NCBI GenBank assembly: GCA_045638145.1
Contig: JAZUAU010000026.1
Span: forward strand, 1-53,266
Length of the DNA stretch: 53,266 nucleotides
Direction of reading: 5' to 3'
From: SFWF01 sp045638145
GTDB taxonomy: Bacteria > Bacillota > Clostridia > Oscillospirales > Acutalibacteraceae
Made by a program: the position numbers and the translations under genes. The notes under the pieces are model-generated. The model saw nothing but the letters and a program-made list of their open reading frames with translations. It was not told where the DNA came from and did not search any database. This document shows, piece after piece, positions 6,969 to 15,367 of this stretch. Every line of letters starts with the position of its first letter. Position 1 is the first letter of the stretch.

Positions 6969-8057
6969 TTAGTTATATTTCTTTGTGTAACCGCCGTTAA
7001 CGTATGCTTCGATCTGTGAAGGAGCGTTTATCGGGTATTCGCCGGTAACGCTTTGGTCGTCAAGGTCTACCGACTTTTCGATAACCTTAACAACATTAGA
7101 GAGAACCTCATAGCTATAGGTGGTGTAAGAAGGAGCATCTTCGTTAATGACATATTCATTTACAAAGCGAACAGCCTCGGCAGAGTTAACGCTTGCAGTA
7201 TCAATATCAAGATACTCTGCAACGGTGGCAAAGGTTATATAATAGTATTTAAAGTTTGCAACCATAAGGTCATTCTCATCATAGAAAACGACAAACTTTT
7301 GGATTCCCTCACCGTACATATCTCTCGCTACAATCTGCTTTTGGTAAGAACCGTAAACGGGATCGGGGTCATCAACGAGATTATAGTTTGCGAACAATGC
7401 AGTGTAGGCGGAGTTTACGTTTGCTGCAGGGGGAGTAATTGTGGGTGTAGAAGAGTTGTTGCCGGGGTTATTCTCGGAAGCGCCGTCATCGGAAGAATTG
7501 TCGCCCGAGGAAGTGGCACTTGTGGTCTTCTTGCCGCCCTTATCATCGTCATCGGAATCGGAATAAGAGTCATCTGCGATAAGCTTGTCGTAAACTATGT
7601 AGCCACCCGCAGCGAGAACTGCGAGAGCAAGAATGATGATAATAGCGATTGCCCAACCGGGTGTTTTTGCTTTGGGAGCAGCAATAGGAGCTACGGGAGC
7701 TGCCGAAACTGGTGTCGGCTCTACGACGGGAGCTACAACCGGAGCAGATGCTACGGGTTCTTGAACAGTTGCGGGAGCGGGTGTCGGCTCTGCCACGGGA
7801 ACTACAGGAGCTACAGGCTCAACCACAACAGGCTCTGCTACGGGAACTAACACGGGCTCTACTACAGGAGCAACCAGCTCTGCTACGGGTGTCGGCTCTG
7901 CTACGGGTGTCGGCTCTGCAACCTCTACGGGAGTTACAGGAGCAGGGGCGGGCTCAACAACGGGAGCGGGTGCCACGGGTGCTGCAAGAGGACTTCCGCA
8001 ACCGGTGCAGAACTTTGCTCCGTCGGGAGCTTGCTTTCCGCAATTTGAACAAAACAT
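6969..8057 (-). CDS. Zinc-ribbon membrane protein, Pro/Val/Glu-rich (paralogue 1)
   Basis: A 362-residue protein. An N-terminal zinc ribbon has C3, C6, C17 and C20. A roughly 100-residue proline/valine/alanine/glutamate repeat region (28-130) follows, then one membrane span (about 134-160), an acidic stretch SYSDSDDDD, a Ser/Thr/Asn linker and a C-terminal domain opening with NSAYTALF and ending GYTKKYN. The ribbon should face the cytosol and the C-terminal domain the outside. ATG 8057 is chosen because GGAGG (8066-8070) is 8 bases away; a further upstream ATG (8072) overlaps that site. It has its own promoter at 8093-8121. Family-level function is unknown. It shares layout with the next two genes and the zinc-ribbon motif with the TIR proteins at 24627 and 29945. 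Confidence 0.85.
   Translation of the reverse strand: MFCSNCGKQAPDGAKFCTGCGSPLAAPVAPAPVVEPAPAPVTPVEVAEPTPVAEPTPVAELVAPVVEPVLVPVAEPVVVEPVAPVVPVAEPTPAPATVQEPVASAPVVAPVVEPTPVSAAPVAPIAAPKAKTPGWAIAIIIILALAVLAAGGYIVYDKLIADDSYSDSDDDDKGGKKTTSATSSGDNSSDDGASENNPGNNSSTPTITPPAANVNSAYTALFANYNLVDDPDPVYGSYQKQIVARDMYGEGIQKFVVFYDENDLMVANFKYYYITFATVAEYLDIDTASVNSAEAVRFVNEYVINEDAPSYTTYSYEVLSNVVKVIEKSVDLDDQSVTGEYPINAPSQIEAYVNGGYTKKYN
7668..7976 (-). repeat. Coding repeats of the PVAEPTP type
   Basis: The region encodes imperfect repeats of PVAEPTP/PVVEP units; two adjacent copies near 7880-7920 are nearly identical at the DNA level. Such proline-rich spacers are extended and flexible, and their copy number may vary between strains through slippage. 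Confidence 0.7.
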
Positions 8058-8092
8058 ATTAAATACCTCCAAAGGCTTTATTTGATAAAATA

Positions 8093-8121
8093 ATTATATT
8101 ATGTGGGCGAAAATAAGTCAA
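8093..8121 (-). promoter_or_regulatory. Promoter of zinc-ribbon paralogue 1
   Basis: Minus-strand TTGACT (8116-8121) and TATAAT (8093-8098) with a 17-base spacer. It lies between paralogues 2 and 1, so this gene can be transcribed separately. A weak GC-rich hairpin with a T-run (about 8124-8150) may end the upstream transcript. Confidence 0.7.
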
Positions 8122-8151
8122 GAAAAAGCGGCGCGAAACCCCACCTTTTCT

Positions 8152-8979
8152 TTAGTCTATAAATTTGCTCGTGTATCCGTTGTCCGTGAAAATTCTTTGT
8201 ATTTCTTCGCGGCTAAGCATATGTTCAATACCGAACATTTCTTTAAGATTGCTCGGGTCGTCAAGGTCAACGATTCTCTGTGTTATCACAAGACTAAGCC
8301 CTGATTTTTCCATTTTCACAGTTACGTTTTTGCGGTCTAAAAGCTGTTCGTAATACTCGCTTTCTATCATCATTTGTGCAAATGCGTCAAGGTCGGTCCT
8401 GTCAATAAGGGTTTTGCCATAATAGGCCTCAATATAGCTTTCTGTGAAATAAATATATCGGTACATTTCCATAGCAATGTCGTTTTCATATCCTGTCTCA
8501 TATTCGTCTATAATAGAACCTTCAAGAGATATTGCATACTTATCATAGTCATCATAGGTTGCAATAACGCGGGACAACTCCGGAGGAGTGAGATGACAGT
8601 CCGAATAGAATTTATCATATTCAGGATTAATTTTTCTTTCGCTATCAGAAGAGGCGTTGCCTGATAAGGTGTCGGATAAATTTTCACTCTCGTTATTAGA
8701 AGAGCTTCCCTCGGAGGATGAAATTATATCCGATATGGCTGACTCCTCACTTTCCGCAGAGGTGGGGGCCTGGTTATCGGCTATAATGGTATAAACGAGT
8801 AGAGCCGCAGTGCCAAGTACGGCAAGGGATAAAATTACTATAATCGCCACAATCCAAGGGGGAAAAGCTGGGTTTTTCGGCTTTTTCTTCGCCGCCTCGG
8901 CTTCAGCTATAACGGTGCCGCATTCTCCACAAAATCTTGCATCATCGGGGATGGGCTTTCCGCAGTTTGGACAAAACAT
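8152..8979 (-). CDS. Zinc-ribbon membrane protein (paralogue 2)
   Basis: A 275-residue protein, the shortest of the three paralogues. Zinc ribbon with C3, C6, C17 and C20; a short Lys-rich segment; one membrane span (about 40-67); a Ser/Glu/Asn-rich linker (about 70-115); and a C-terminal domain rich in Asp, Glu and Tyr that ends GYTSKFID, resembling the ends of its neighbours. It lacks the proline repeats of paralogue 1. The ATG at 8979 is preceded by AAGGAAAG. The Lys-rich side before the span supports ribbon-inside, C-terminus-outside. No clear promoter of its own is seen in the 67 bases upstream, which hold a hairpin, so it may depend on readthrough from paralogue 3. Function unknown. Confidence 0.82.
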   Translation of the reverse strand: MFCPNCGKPIPDDARFCGECGTVIAEAEAAKKKPKNPAFPPWIVAIIVILSLAVLGTAALLVYTIIADNQAPTSAESEESAISDIISSSEGSSSNNESENLSDTLSGNASSDSERKINPEYDKFYSDCHLTPPELSRVIATYDDYDKYAISLEGSIIDEYETGYENDIAMEMYRYIYFTESYIEAYYGKTLIDRTDLDAFAQMMIESEYYEQLLDRKNVTVKMEKSGLSLVITQRIVDLDDPSNLKEMFGIEHMLSREEIQRIFTDNGYTSKFID

Positions 8980-9013
8980 AAGATACTTTCCTTTTGTAAT
9001 AATTTATTTGGTA

Positions 9014-9042
9014 AAAGCGGAAGGCTCGGGACCCTCCGCTTT
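9014..9042 (-). terminator. Hairpin between zinc-ribbon paralogues 3 and 2
   Basis: AAAGCGGA (9014-9021 side) pairs with TCCGCTTT (9035-9042 side) with an imperfect GG/CC extension, followed on the minus strand by TTTTACC. It lies just after the stop of paralogue 3 and is probably a partial terminator, since paralogue 2 has no obvious promoter of its own. Confidence 0.55.
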
Positions 9043-9046
9043 ATAT

Positions 9047-10066
9047 TTAGTCGGTGAATTTTTCAATATATCCATAGCTATTTAATATTGTTTTGTGTTC
9101 TGCTTCGGTTTTGGTGCCTGAAGTTCCAAAGACCTTTTGGCAGTTGGTAGTATTATCAAGGTTAGTATAGTTTATAACGATTTTAATAAGGTCACTTTCT
9201 TTTATATATTCTACGGTAGCAAAATCAAGCTTGTCAACCGGGTCAAATTGCTGTTTCCAAGCGGTTATTAGAGTATTGAGGTTTTGTTCGGTAACCATTT
9301 CCTCGCCACCCCACTGTTCTGCTAAAAAGGAATATGGGTAGTAAACAATATTGCACATATTCGTAAGCAGTCCGTCGTTATAGCCGGCCTCCGTCTTTTC
9401 AACAACGCCGTCCATAACCTCGTGAGCGTAGACCTGATAGGTGTCACAACGGGTAATTGCGGAAGGAGTTGGATCTTCGGTTATACCGTTATCTCTAAAG
9501 AAGGCAGTGTAGGCAGAGTTAACCGGTCTGACAACGGGTTTTGTTCCAGAGGGAAGGTTAGAGGTTGTGTTTGAAGGGGTATCGGAGGATGTCTCGTTCT
9601 GCGAATTATTACCGGATGGACTGTTGTTAGAGGTGTTACCCGAAGAGGTGTTGTCAGAAGATGTCTCGCCCGAGGAAGTTTTGTCCGAAGAGTTTGACTT
9701 ATCTTTCTTTTTATCAGCCTCGTCATCATCGTCGGAATCACTGTATGAGTCTGCGAAGAAGTTATCATAAATAAGATATCCTGCCGCACCGAGAACTCCG
9801 AGTGAAAGCACTATAATAAGCACGATAACCCAAACGGGAAGCTTGGGCTTCTTTGGTGCAGAAGCCACAGCAGGTGAAGGCTCGTTTATCTGGAATGCAT
9901 CGTTAAACTGAACAGCTTCGGTTGTCGCGTTCGGTGGTGTAGCCCCCACAACGGGAGTAGGCGTAACGACGGGAGAAATAGGTGTTTCCTCTGCAACCTT
10001 TGTTCCGCAGTTCAGACAGAATTTAGCATCATCGGCAAGCTGTGCGCCGCAATTTGAACAGAACAT
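9047..10066 (-). CDS. Zinc-ribbon membrane protein (paralogue 3)
   Basis: A 339-residue protein. Zinc ribbon with C3, C6, C17 and C20; a Pro/Thr/Val segment (28-70); a membrane span (about 77-101); then SYSDSDDDD, the same acidic motif as paralogue 1, a long Ser/Asn/Thr linker with repeated SSGNTS-like units, and a C-terminal domain beginning VNSAYTAFF and ending GYIEKFTD. Paralogues 1 and 3 are the closest pair. The ATG is preceded by GGAG and a promoter lies at 10099-10127, so this is the first gene of the set. A role in sensing or binding at the envelope is inferred only from layout. Confidence 0.85.
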   Translation of the reverse strand: MFCSNCGAQLADDAKFCLNCGTKVAEETPISPVVTPTPVVGATPPNATTEAVQFNDAFQINEPSPAVASAPKKPKLPVWVIVLIIVLSLGVLGAAGYLIYDNFFADSYSDSDDDDEADKKKDKSNSSDKTSSGETSSDNTSSGNTSNNSPSGNNSQNETSSDTPSNTTSNLPSGTKPVVRPVNSAYTAFFRDNGITEDPTPSAITRCDTYQVYAHEVMDGVVEKTEAGYNDGLLTNMCNIVYYPYSFLAEQWGGEEMVTEQNLNTLITAWKQQFDPVDKLDFATVEYIKESDLIKIVINYTNLDNTTNCQKVFGTSGTKTEAEHKTILNSYGYIEKFTD

Positions 10067-10098
10067 AGTGAAATCTCCTTATGCTTTAGTATAATAAA

Positions 10099-10127
10099 AT
10101 AATACCACCGGAATCCCACTTTGTCAA
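10099..10127 (-). promoter_or_regulatory. Promoter of zinc-ribbon paralogue 3
   Basis: Minus-strand TTGACA (10122-10127), 17-base spacer, TATTAT (10099-10104); predicted start about 25 bases before the ATG. Confidence 0.75.
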
Positions 10128-10178
10128 GAAGAGGAATGTCGGAATTTAGGGAAAGGGGAAGGGGGATTAGGAAAAGAA

Positions 10179-10210
10179 AACTGCCTCACAGAAAAATCTG
10201 TAAGGCAGTT
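10179..10210 (-). terminator. Terminator of the GAPDH gene
   Basis: On the minus strand AACTGCCTTACAG, a T-rich loop and CTGTGAGGCAGTT form a stem with one mismatch, followed by TTCTTTTCC. It is located 50 bases after the gap stop codon. Confidence 0.8.
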
Positions 10211-10260
10211 AATTTTTAGTTTTTCCTTTGTTCTGCGCTTATTACGACAGACCTATGGAA

Positions 10261-11292
10261 TTAAAGCTCTGCGAAGTACTTAATAGTACGAACCATCTGG
10301 CTGGTGTAGGAGTTCTCGTTATCATACCAAGAAACAACCTGAACCTCATAGAGGTCATCGGCGATCTTGCAAACCATTGTCTGAGTAGCATCGAAGAGAG
10401 AACCGTAACGCATACCGATAACATCGGAGGATACGATCTGATCCTCGTTGTAGCCGAAGGAAGCAGAAGCAGCAGCCTTCATAGCAGCGTTGATGCCTTC
10501 CTTAGTTACGTCAGTACCCTTAACAACAGCGGTAAGGATGGTTGTAGAACCGGTAGCAACGGGAACGCGCTGTGCAGAACCGATGAGCTTGCCGTTGAGC
10601 TCGGGGATAACAAGACCGATTGCCTTAGCAGCACCGGTAGAGTTGGGAACGATGTTTGCAGCGCCAGCACGTGCTCTTCTGAGGTCGCCCTTTCTGTGAG
10701 GACCATCGAGAATCATCTGGTCGCCGGTGTAAGCGTGAATGGTGCTCATGATACCGCTCTGGATGGGAGCGTATTCGTTAAGAGCCTTTGCCATGGGAGC
10801 GAGGCAGTTGGTGGTGCAGGAAGCAGCAGAAATGATGGTATCGTCAGCGGTAAGAGTATTCTCATTTACGCTGTAAACGATAGTGGGAAGATCGTTGCCT
10901 GCGGGAGCAGAAATAACAACCTTCTTTGCGCCTGCATCGATGTGAGCCTGGCTCTTCTCCTTAGAGCAGTAGAAGCCTGTGCACTCGAGAACTACGTCTA
11001 CGCCGATTTCGCCCCAGGGAAGATCCTTAGCGTCCTTTTCAGCGTAAATCTTGAGGGTCTTACCGTCAACAGTGATGGTACCAGCCTCATCGTCTGCAGA
11101 AACGGTGTGAAGATTCTCACCGATGTATCCACAGTATCCACCCTGTGCAGTATCATACTTAAGAAGATTTGCAAGCATAGAGGGCTTGGTAAGGTCGTTA
11201 ATAGCAACGACATCATAGCCTTCAGCGCCAAACATCTGGCGGAAAGCGAGACGACCGATACGGCCGAATCCGTTAATAGCAACTTTAACCAT
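10261..11292 (-). CDS. gap: Glyceraldehyde-3-phosphate dehydrogenase, type I
   Basis: A 343-residue glycolytic enzyme that oxidises glyceraldehyde 3-phosphate with NAD+ and phosphate. It has the N-terminal NAD motif NGFGRIGR (7-14), Asp 33 (NAD preference), catalytic C159 in SCTTNC, and His 186 in STIHAYTGDQ. The C-terminus WYDNENSYTSQMVRT is typical. ATG 11292 is selected because GGAGG precedes it at normal spacing and family members start MVKVAINGFG; an in-frame extension to 11355 runs back through the promoter. The gene is monocistronic, with promoter at 11327-11355 and terminator at 10179-10210, as expected for a highly expressed glycolytic gene. Confidence 0.98.
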   Translation of the reverse strand: MVKVAINGFGRIGRLAFRQMFGAEGYDVVAINDLTKPSMLANLLKYDTAQGGYCGYIGENLHTVSADDEAGTITVDGKTLKIYAEKDAKDLPWGEIGVDVVLECTGFYCSKEKSQAHIDAGAKKVVISAPAGNDLPTIVYSVNENTLTADDTIISAASCTTNCLAPMAKALNEYAPIQSGIMSTIHAYTGDQMILDGPHRKGDLRRARAGAANIVPNSTGAAKAIGLVIPELNGKLIGSAQRVPVATGSTTILTAVVKGTDVTKEGINAAMKAAASASFGYNEDQIVSSDVIGMRYGSLFDATQTMVCKIADDLYEVQVVSWYDNENSYTSQMVRTIKYFAEL

Positions 11293-11326
11293 GGGAAAAT
11301 TACCTCCAAATAAAATTTCTTTACTT

Positions 11327-11355
11327 ATTTTAACCGAAAAGCCATAAATTTGCAA
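11327..11355 (-). promoter_or_regulatory. Promoter of the GAPDH gene
   Basis: Minus-strand TTGCAA (11350-11355), 17-base spacer and TAAAAT (11327-11332), about 35 bases before the start codon. Confidence 0.6.
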
Positions 11356-11442
11356 GCAATTCGTTTAAAAATTAACAATAAATTTGTCTATTCTGCGATA
11401 TTTACTAAAAATTTCCTGTAAAAGGTAACTTTTAGTGCAAAA

Positions 11443-13002
11443 TTACAGACTGGCAATTAGGCTTTCAGCCGATTTCATTCCGTCTGCCGCCGCCGACATA
11501 ATGCCACCTGCATACCCTGCGCCCTCACCCGATGGGAAAAGACCGAAAACCGACACAGAGTGCATAGCCTCATCGCGGACAATTCTCACGGGGGATGAAC
11601 TTCGCGATTCTGGTGCGGTAATGACTGCGCCATCACTTGCAAAGCCCGGGAGCTTCTTATCAAGAAGAGGAAGCCCCTCTTTTAGACTGCGGTTTATAAA
11701 TTCGGGGAAAATCTTATCTATCTCCGAGAAAATCGCCATAGGCATTACGGTAGGGGCGCAGATAGGTGAGCTTTCCTTATCATACAAGTATTTTGAAAGG
11801 GTAGATACAGGCACACCGCAGCCGCCCGTAATATCATAAGCAGCCTTTTCAATTTTTCTTTGAAGCTCAATACCCGATAAAATATCCTCGGGTAAATCCT
11901 CGGGCAAAACCTCGGTGAGAACCGCAGAATTTGCATTTTCTTTGTCGCGCGCCATATAGCTCATTCCGTTTACCGCGGTCATTTCGTCCTCACTCGAAGC
12001 GTTAACAACAAAGCCACCTGGACACATACAAAAGGTGTAAACCCCTCTGCCGTTTTCAAGATGTACAGAGAGCTTGTAATCTGCCGCCTCAAGGGCAGGG
12101 TGCTCTGCAAAATTACCATACAAAGCGCTGTTAATAAGGCTTTGCGGATGCTCAATTCGGAAACCGACCGCAAAGGGCTTTTTAATCATAGAAACACCCA
12201 TGTCGCGGAGCATATAAATGGTGTCGCGTGCCGAGTGACCTATAGCTAAAATAACACGGTCGCAGGGAAGAGTATAAGGCTTATCTGCCAAAATATCGAG
12301 CGAGCAAATCTGCCCGTTTTCGGTATTTATTGATGCTAATTTATGACCGAAACGCACCTCGCCTCCAAGGGAGATTAGCTCGTTTCGTATATTCTTAATA
12401 ACAACCGCTAAAACATCGGTGCCGATATGGGGCTTTGCATCGGTAAGTATCGAAGAATCTGCCCCAAAATGGTGAAAAATTTTAAGTATTTCTCGGCATC
12501 GGGGGTCTTTAATTCCGGTAGTAAGCTTGCCGTCCGAGAAGGTGCCGGCACCCCCCTCGCCAAACTGGACGTTGCTTTCGGGATTCAGTTTTCCACCATT
12601 CCAAAAAGCCTTAACGTCGGCGGTGCGAGTGTCAACGTCCTGACCTCGTTCAAGCACGATAGGACGAAGTCCTGCCTTTGCTAAAGTATAAGCCGCAAAA
12701 ATTCCCGCAGGACCGAAGCCTACCACAACAGGTCGGTTTTCGGGGACTTTTTCGCACTTTTTATATTCATAGGAAGGCTCGATGTAAAGCCTTGCGTTTT
12801 TCAGTCTTTTAACCGCCGCCGTATCATTGTCGGTTTCAATTAAAACCGAGCAACAAAAATGTACATTGTTCTTTTTCCTCGCATCAACCGATTTTTTATA
12901 AAGGGTAGCCGATTTTACATTTACACCCTTTATCCGAAGGGCAGATTTGAGATGTTTAAAATCTGTATCAAGGGGCAGTTTTATATCGGAGAGTAAAATC
13001 AT
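11443..13002 (-). CDS. FAD-dependent dehydrogenase-family protein
   Basis: A 519-residue flavoprotein. An N-terminal domain of about 85 residues (ferredoxin-like fold in the family, basic) precedes the FAD-binding motif VVVGFGPAGIFAAYTLAKAG (about 92-111). Further family motifs are NVQFGEGGAGTFSDGKLTTG and the C-terminal GLFPSGEGAGYAGGI. This is the widespread 'NAD(P)/FAD-dependent oxidoreductase' whose physiological substrate is unknown. The ATG at 13002 overlaps the stop of the upstream flavoprotein gene (ATGA), so the two are coupled; a longer reading to 13047 lies inside that gene and is rejected. It is the last gene of the operon that starts at 18652. Confidence 0.9.
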   Translation of the reverse strand: MILLSDIKLPLDTDFKHLKSALRIKGVNVKSATLYKKSVDARKKNNVHFCCSVLIETDNDTAAVKRLKNARLYIEPSYEYKKCEKVPENRPVVVGFGPAGIFAAYTLAKAGLRPIVLERGQDVDTRTADVKAFWNGGKLNPESNVQFGEGGAGTFSDGKLTTGIKDPRCREILKIFHHFGADSSILTDAKPHIGTDVLAVVIKNIRNELISLGGEVRFGHKLASINTENGQICSLDILADKPYTLPCDRVILAIGHSARDTIYMLRDMGVSMIKKPFAVGFRIEHPQSLINSALYGNFAEHPALEAADYKLSVHLENGRGVYTFCMCPGGFVVNASSEDEMTAVNGMSYMARDKENANSAVLTEVLPEDLPEDILSGIELQRKIEKAAYDITGGCGVPVSTLSKYLYDKESSPICAPTVMPMAIFSEIDKIFPEFINRSLKEGLPLLDKKLPGFASDGAVITAPESRSSSPVRIVRDEAMHSVSVFGLFPSGEGAGYAGGIMSAAADGMKSAESLIASL

Positions 13003-14228
13003 AACGAGTCTACCGCACTTTCTGCCGCAATAGCGCCCGAGGCCCAAGCGAATGAGAGATTAAAGCCACCGCAATCTCCGTCAATATCTAAAATTTCACC
13101 CACACAGTAAAGTCCCCGAAGCTTTTTGCACTCCATCGTTTTACGATCAAATTCCTTTGTAGAAAGCCCCCCTGCAGTTACCTGCGAGTTTAAGAATCCC
13201 GTGTTGGAAAGCACCTTAAAGCGGAAATCCTTGAGGGTTGCAGAGATTTTTTCAGCATCGCTTTCAGAAAGGGAAGATACAGGGTCTGAAAGCTTAAAGC
13301 CGCAGTATTTGAGTACAACCTGACCGAGGCGCTTATTCAGAGCGCCCGTGAAAAATTCTTCGAGTGTGCGCTCGCTCAAAAGTTCGATTCGTTTAATCAA
13401 CGAAATGACAAGAGCAGTCCTTTCTGTATTGGGATAAAGGTTGAGAGATACCTCGTATTTTCTCTCATCGCGTGCAGATTCTCTTGAAATTTGTAAAATT
13501 GCAGGGCCCGAAAGTCCGTAATCGCAGAAAAGCACCTCATCGGTGTTTTTTGCCACACACTTTCCGTCACAGAGAAGTGAAACGGTAGCCACTGACTTTA
13601 TGCCCTTTAACTGACGAACAAAGTCGGTTTCGGTTTTTAGCTGAACGAGCGAGGGAGTCGCCTTTACCGAGGCAAGTCCCATATTCTTTAAAATCCGGAA
13701 AACACTGCCGTCAGAACCGATTTTATCGCCGCCCGAGAATAGTCCGGTTGCCACAATAACCGCCCTTGCAGTAAACTTCTCGCCCTCTGCCAAAAGGGTA
13801 AAATCAGCACCCTTTTTAATATCGGTAATCTTGCAGGAGGTAACCGTTTCGACACCGATTCTGTCGCACTCAAAACGGAGGGCGTCAACCACCGATGCCG
13901 CCTGAAGGGAAGCGGGGTAAACGCGGTCGCCCTCAGCCACAAAATCAACACCGATGCTCCCGAAAAAGGCCTTTATTTCATTATATCCAAAGCGAGAAAG
14001 AGCATATTGGCAAAACTCCTTATCTTCCCCGTGAAAACGGGAGAGAGAAAGGTGGGTATTTGTAATATTGCATCTTCCGTTGCCCGTGGTGATAAGCTTT
14101 TTTCCAACGCGGTCAAGCCCCTCAATCAGCGTGACCGAGAGGTTTGGTGCTTTTCTTTTGGCGGTAATTGCGGCAATAAGACCTGCCGCGCCTCCTCCGA
14201 TAATGGCAATGTCGGTTTTACGGTTCAT
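12999..14228 (-). CDS. HI0933/BaiN-family flavoprotein
   Basis: A 409-residue NAD(P)/FAD-dependent oxidoreductase. FAD motif IIGGGAAGLIAA (9-20), then GKKLITTGNGRCNITN, characteristic of the HI0933/YhiN/BaiN family, a central VIVATGLFSGG motif, and C-terminal CVGEILDIDGDCGGFN that closes the FAD site. BaiN acts in bile-acid dehydroxylation in some clostridia, but most members have no known substrate, so no such role is claimed here. ATG 14228 is preferred: AGGTGA lies 6 bases upstream, while the alternative GTG (14237) is within that site. It follows the chromate-transporter gene by 9 bases. Confidence 0.9.
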   Translation of the reverse strand: MNRKTDIAIIGGGAAGLIAAITAKRKAPNLSVTLIEGLDRVGKKLITTGNGRCNITNTHLSLSRFHGEDKEFCQYALSRFGYNEIKAFFGSIGVDFVAEGDRVYPASLQAASVVDALRFECDRIGVETVTSCKITDIKKGADFTLLAEGEKFTARAVIVATGLFSGGDKIGSDGSVFRILKNMGLASVKATPSLVQLKTETDFVRQLKGIKSVATVSLLCDGKCVAKNTDEVLFCDYGLSGPAILQISRESARDERKYEVSLNLYPNTERTALVISLIKRIELLSERTLEEFFTGALNKRLGQVVLKYCGFKLSDPVSSLSESDAEKISATLKDFRFKVLSNTGFLNSQVTAGGLSTKEFDRKTMECKKLRGLYCVGEILDIDGDCGGFNLSFAWASGAIAAESAVDSL

Positions 14229-14237
14229 AAAAATCAC

Positions 14238-14813
14238 CTAAAACTTGAAAATTATACCTGCAAGAGCACCGATTCCGATATAAAGAATGGGGTGCTTTTT
14301 GAATTTTAAAACTCCGAAGAGAATAAGGGCGAAAAGAAGGATTGATTTAATATCAATTATCTCAAAAAACGCAGTGCCCGAAAGATTTACAAATATGGGG
14401 AATATAAGCCCCAAAAGTGTTACGACCAGCATTCCTATAACGGCAGGACGCAGACAGTAAAATGTGTTTTTTACGATTTTATTATCCTTAAACTTCTCCA
14501 AAAAGCCTGCGATTATGAGAATAACAATAATGCTCGGAAGCACGAGCGAAAGCGTTGCAACAACTCCGCCGAGTATACCGAGCAGAGGACCGCCAACAGA
14601 GTAGCCTGCCTGATAGCCTGCATAGGTTGCCATATTAACACCGATGGGACCGGGGGTAGATTCCGAAATCGCAATCATATCGGTAAGCTGACTTTCAGTA
14701 AACCAGTCGTAATTTCGTGCAATATCCTGTAAAAAGGGGATGGTAGCAAGACCGCCGCCAATAGCGAAAAGTCCTGCCTTAAAAAATTCAACAAAAAGCC
14801 AAAGGAAGGTCAT
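14238..14813 (-). CDS. Chromate transporter family protein, half 2
   Basis: A 191-residue membrane protein with about five to six hydrophobic segments and the family motif GGGLATIPFLQDIA near the N-terminus, plus STPGPIGVNMATYAGY. It is a single CHR domain of the short-chain type, in which two separate subunits together replace one long ChrA. Short-chain pairs export chromate in Bacillus, but in gut anaerobes the substrate is not established. Its ATG shares a base with the stop of the first half (TAATG), consistent with equal expression of the two partners. Confidence 0.9.
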   Translation of the reverse strand: MTFLWLFVEFFKAGLFAIGGGLATIPFLQDIARNYDWFTESQLTDMIAISESTPGPIGVNMATYAGYQAGYSVGGPLLGILGGVVATLSLVLPSIIVILIIAGFLEKFKDNKIVKNTFYCLRPAVIGMLVVTLLGLIFPIFVNLSGTAFFEIIDIKSILLFALILFGVLKFKKHPILYIGIGALAGIIFKF

Positions 14814-15367
14814 TAGTTTTCGCCCTCCTTATTCTTTTTGTCAATGAGAATCTTCGCGGTTACACCGATAACGCCTGCCAAAATAATTATAATAATCGGA
14901 GACAGACCGAGAAGCGAAAGCCCGAAAGCGACAGCAGCTATAATCACCGTCATAAGGTCTTTTATTCCCGATTTGGAAAGCTTGAAAATAGCCTGCACGA
15001 TAAGGGCACAAACGGCAACGCTTATTCCTGCAAAGGCGTGCTCGACTATCGGGTGTCCCGCAATCATCGAGAGAACCGATGCCAGCAGAGTGATTATTAT
15101 AATAGAGGGAAAAATAACGCCGAGGGTTGCGAAAATGCCACCGATAACACCATTTCTCTTGTAACCGATAAAGGTTGCAACGTTTACGGCAATAACACCT
15201 GGGGTGCACTGACCAACGGCATAATAGTCCATAATTTCTTCCATCGTAACGTATTTTTTCTTGTCGACAAGCTCACGCTCAAGCATAGGAAGCATAGCGT
15301 AGCCACCACCGAAGGTCATAATTCCTATTTTAAAAAAGGATGTGAAAAGCGAAATAATTTCTTTCAT
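14813..15367 (-). CDS. Chromate transporter family protein, half 1
   Basis: A 184-residue membrane protein with the CHR motif GGGYAMLPMLERELV (about 19-33) and CTPGVIAVNVATFIGYK, parallel to the motifs of its partner encoded immediately downstream. Several hydrophobic spans; basic C-terminus. The ATG overlaps the trmO stop (TGATG) and its stop overlaps the partner's start, so the three genes are translationally coupled. The two halves probably have opposite membrane orientations, as known for such pairs. Confidence 0.9.
   Translation of the reverse strand: MKEIISLFTSFFKIGIMTFGGGYAMLPMLERELVDKKKYVTMEEIMDYYAVGQCTPGVIAVNVATFIGYKRNGVIGGIFATLGVIFPSIIIITLLASVLSMIAGHPIVEHAFAGISVAVCALIVQAIFKLSKSGIKDLMTVIIAAVAFGLSLLGLSPIIIIILAGVIGVTAKILIDKKNKEGEN

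Noticed and set aside
7053..7850. 265-codon plus-strand reading frame with many Cys and Arg
   Set aside because: Antisense product of the low-complexity zinc-ribbon gene on the minus strand; no start site and no domain.
10228..11313. 361-codon plus-strand reading frame opposite GAPDH
   Set aside because: It is the antisense shadow of a clear gap gene with catalytic motifs, RBS, promoter and terminator on the minus strand.
14238..15367. Frameshifted single ChrA gene
   Set aside because: The two halves each have a full CHR domain, own start with overlap TAATG, and match the known short-chain two-subunit type.
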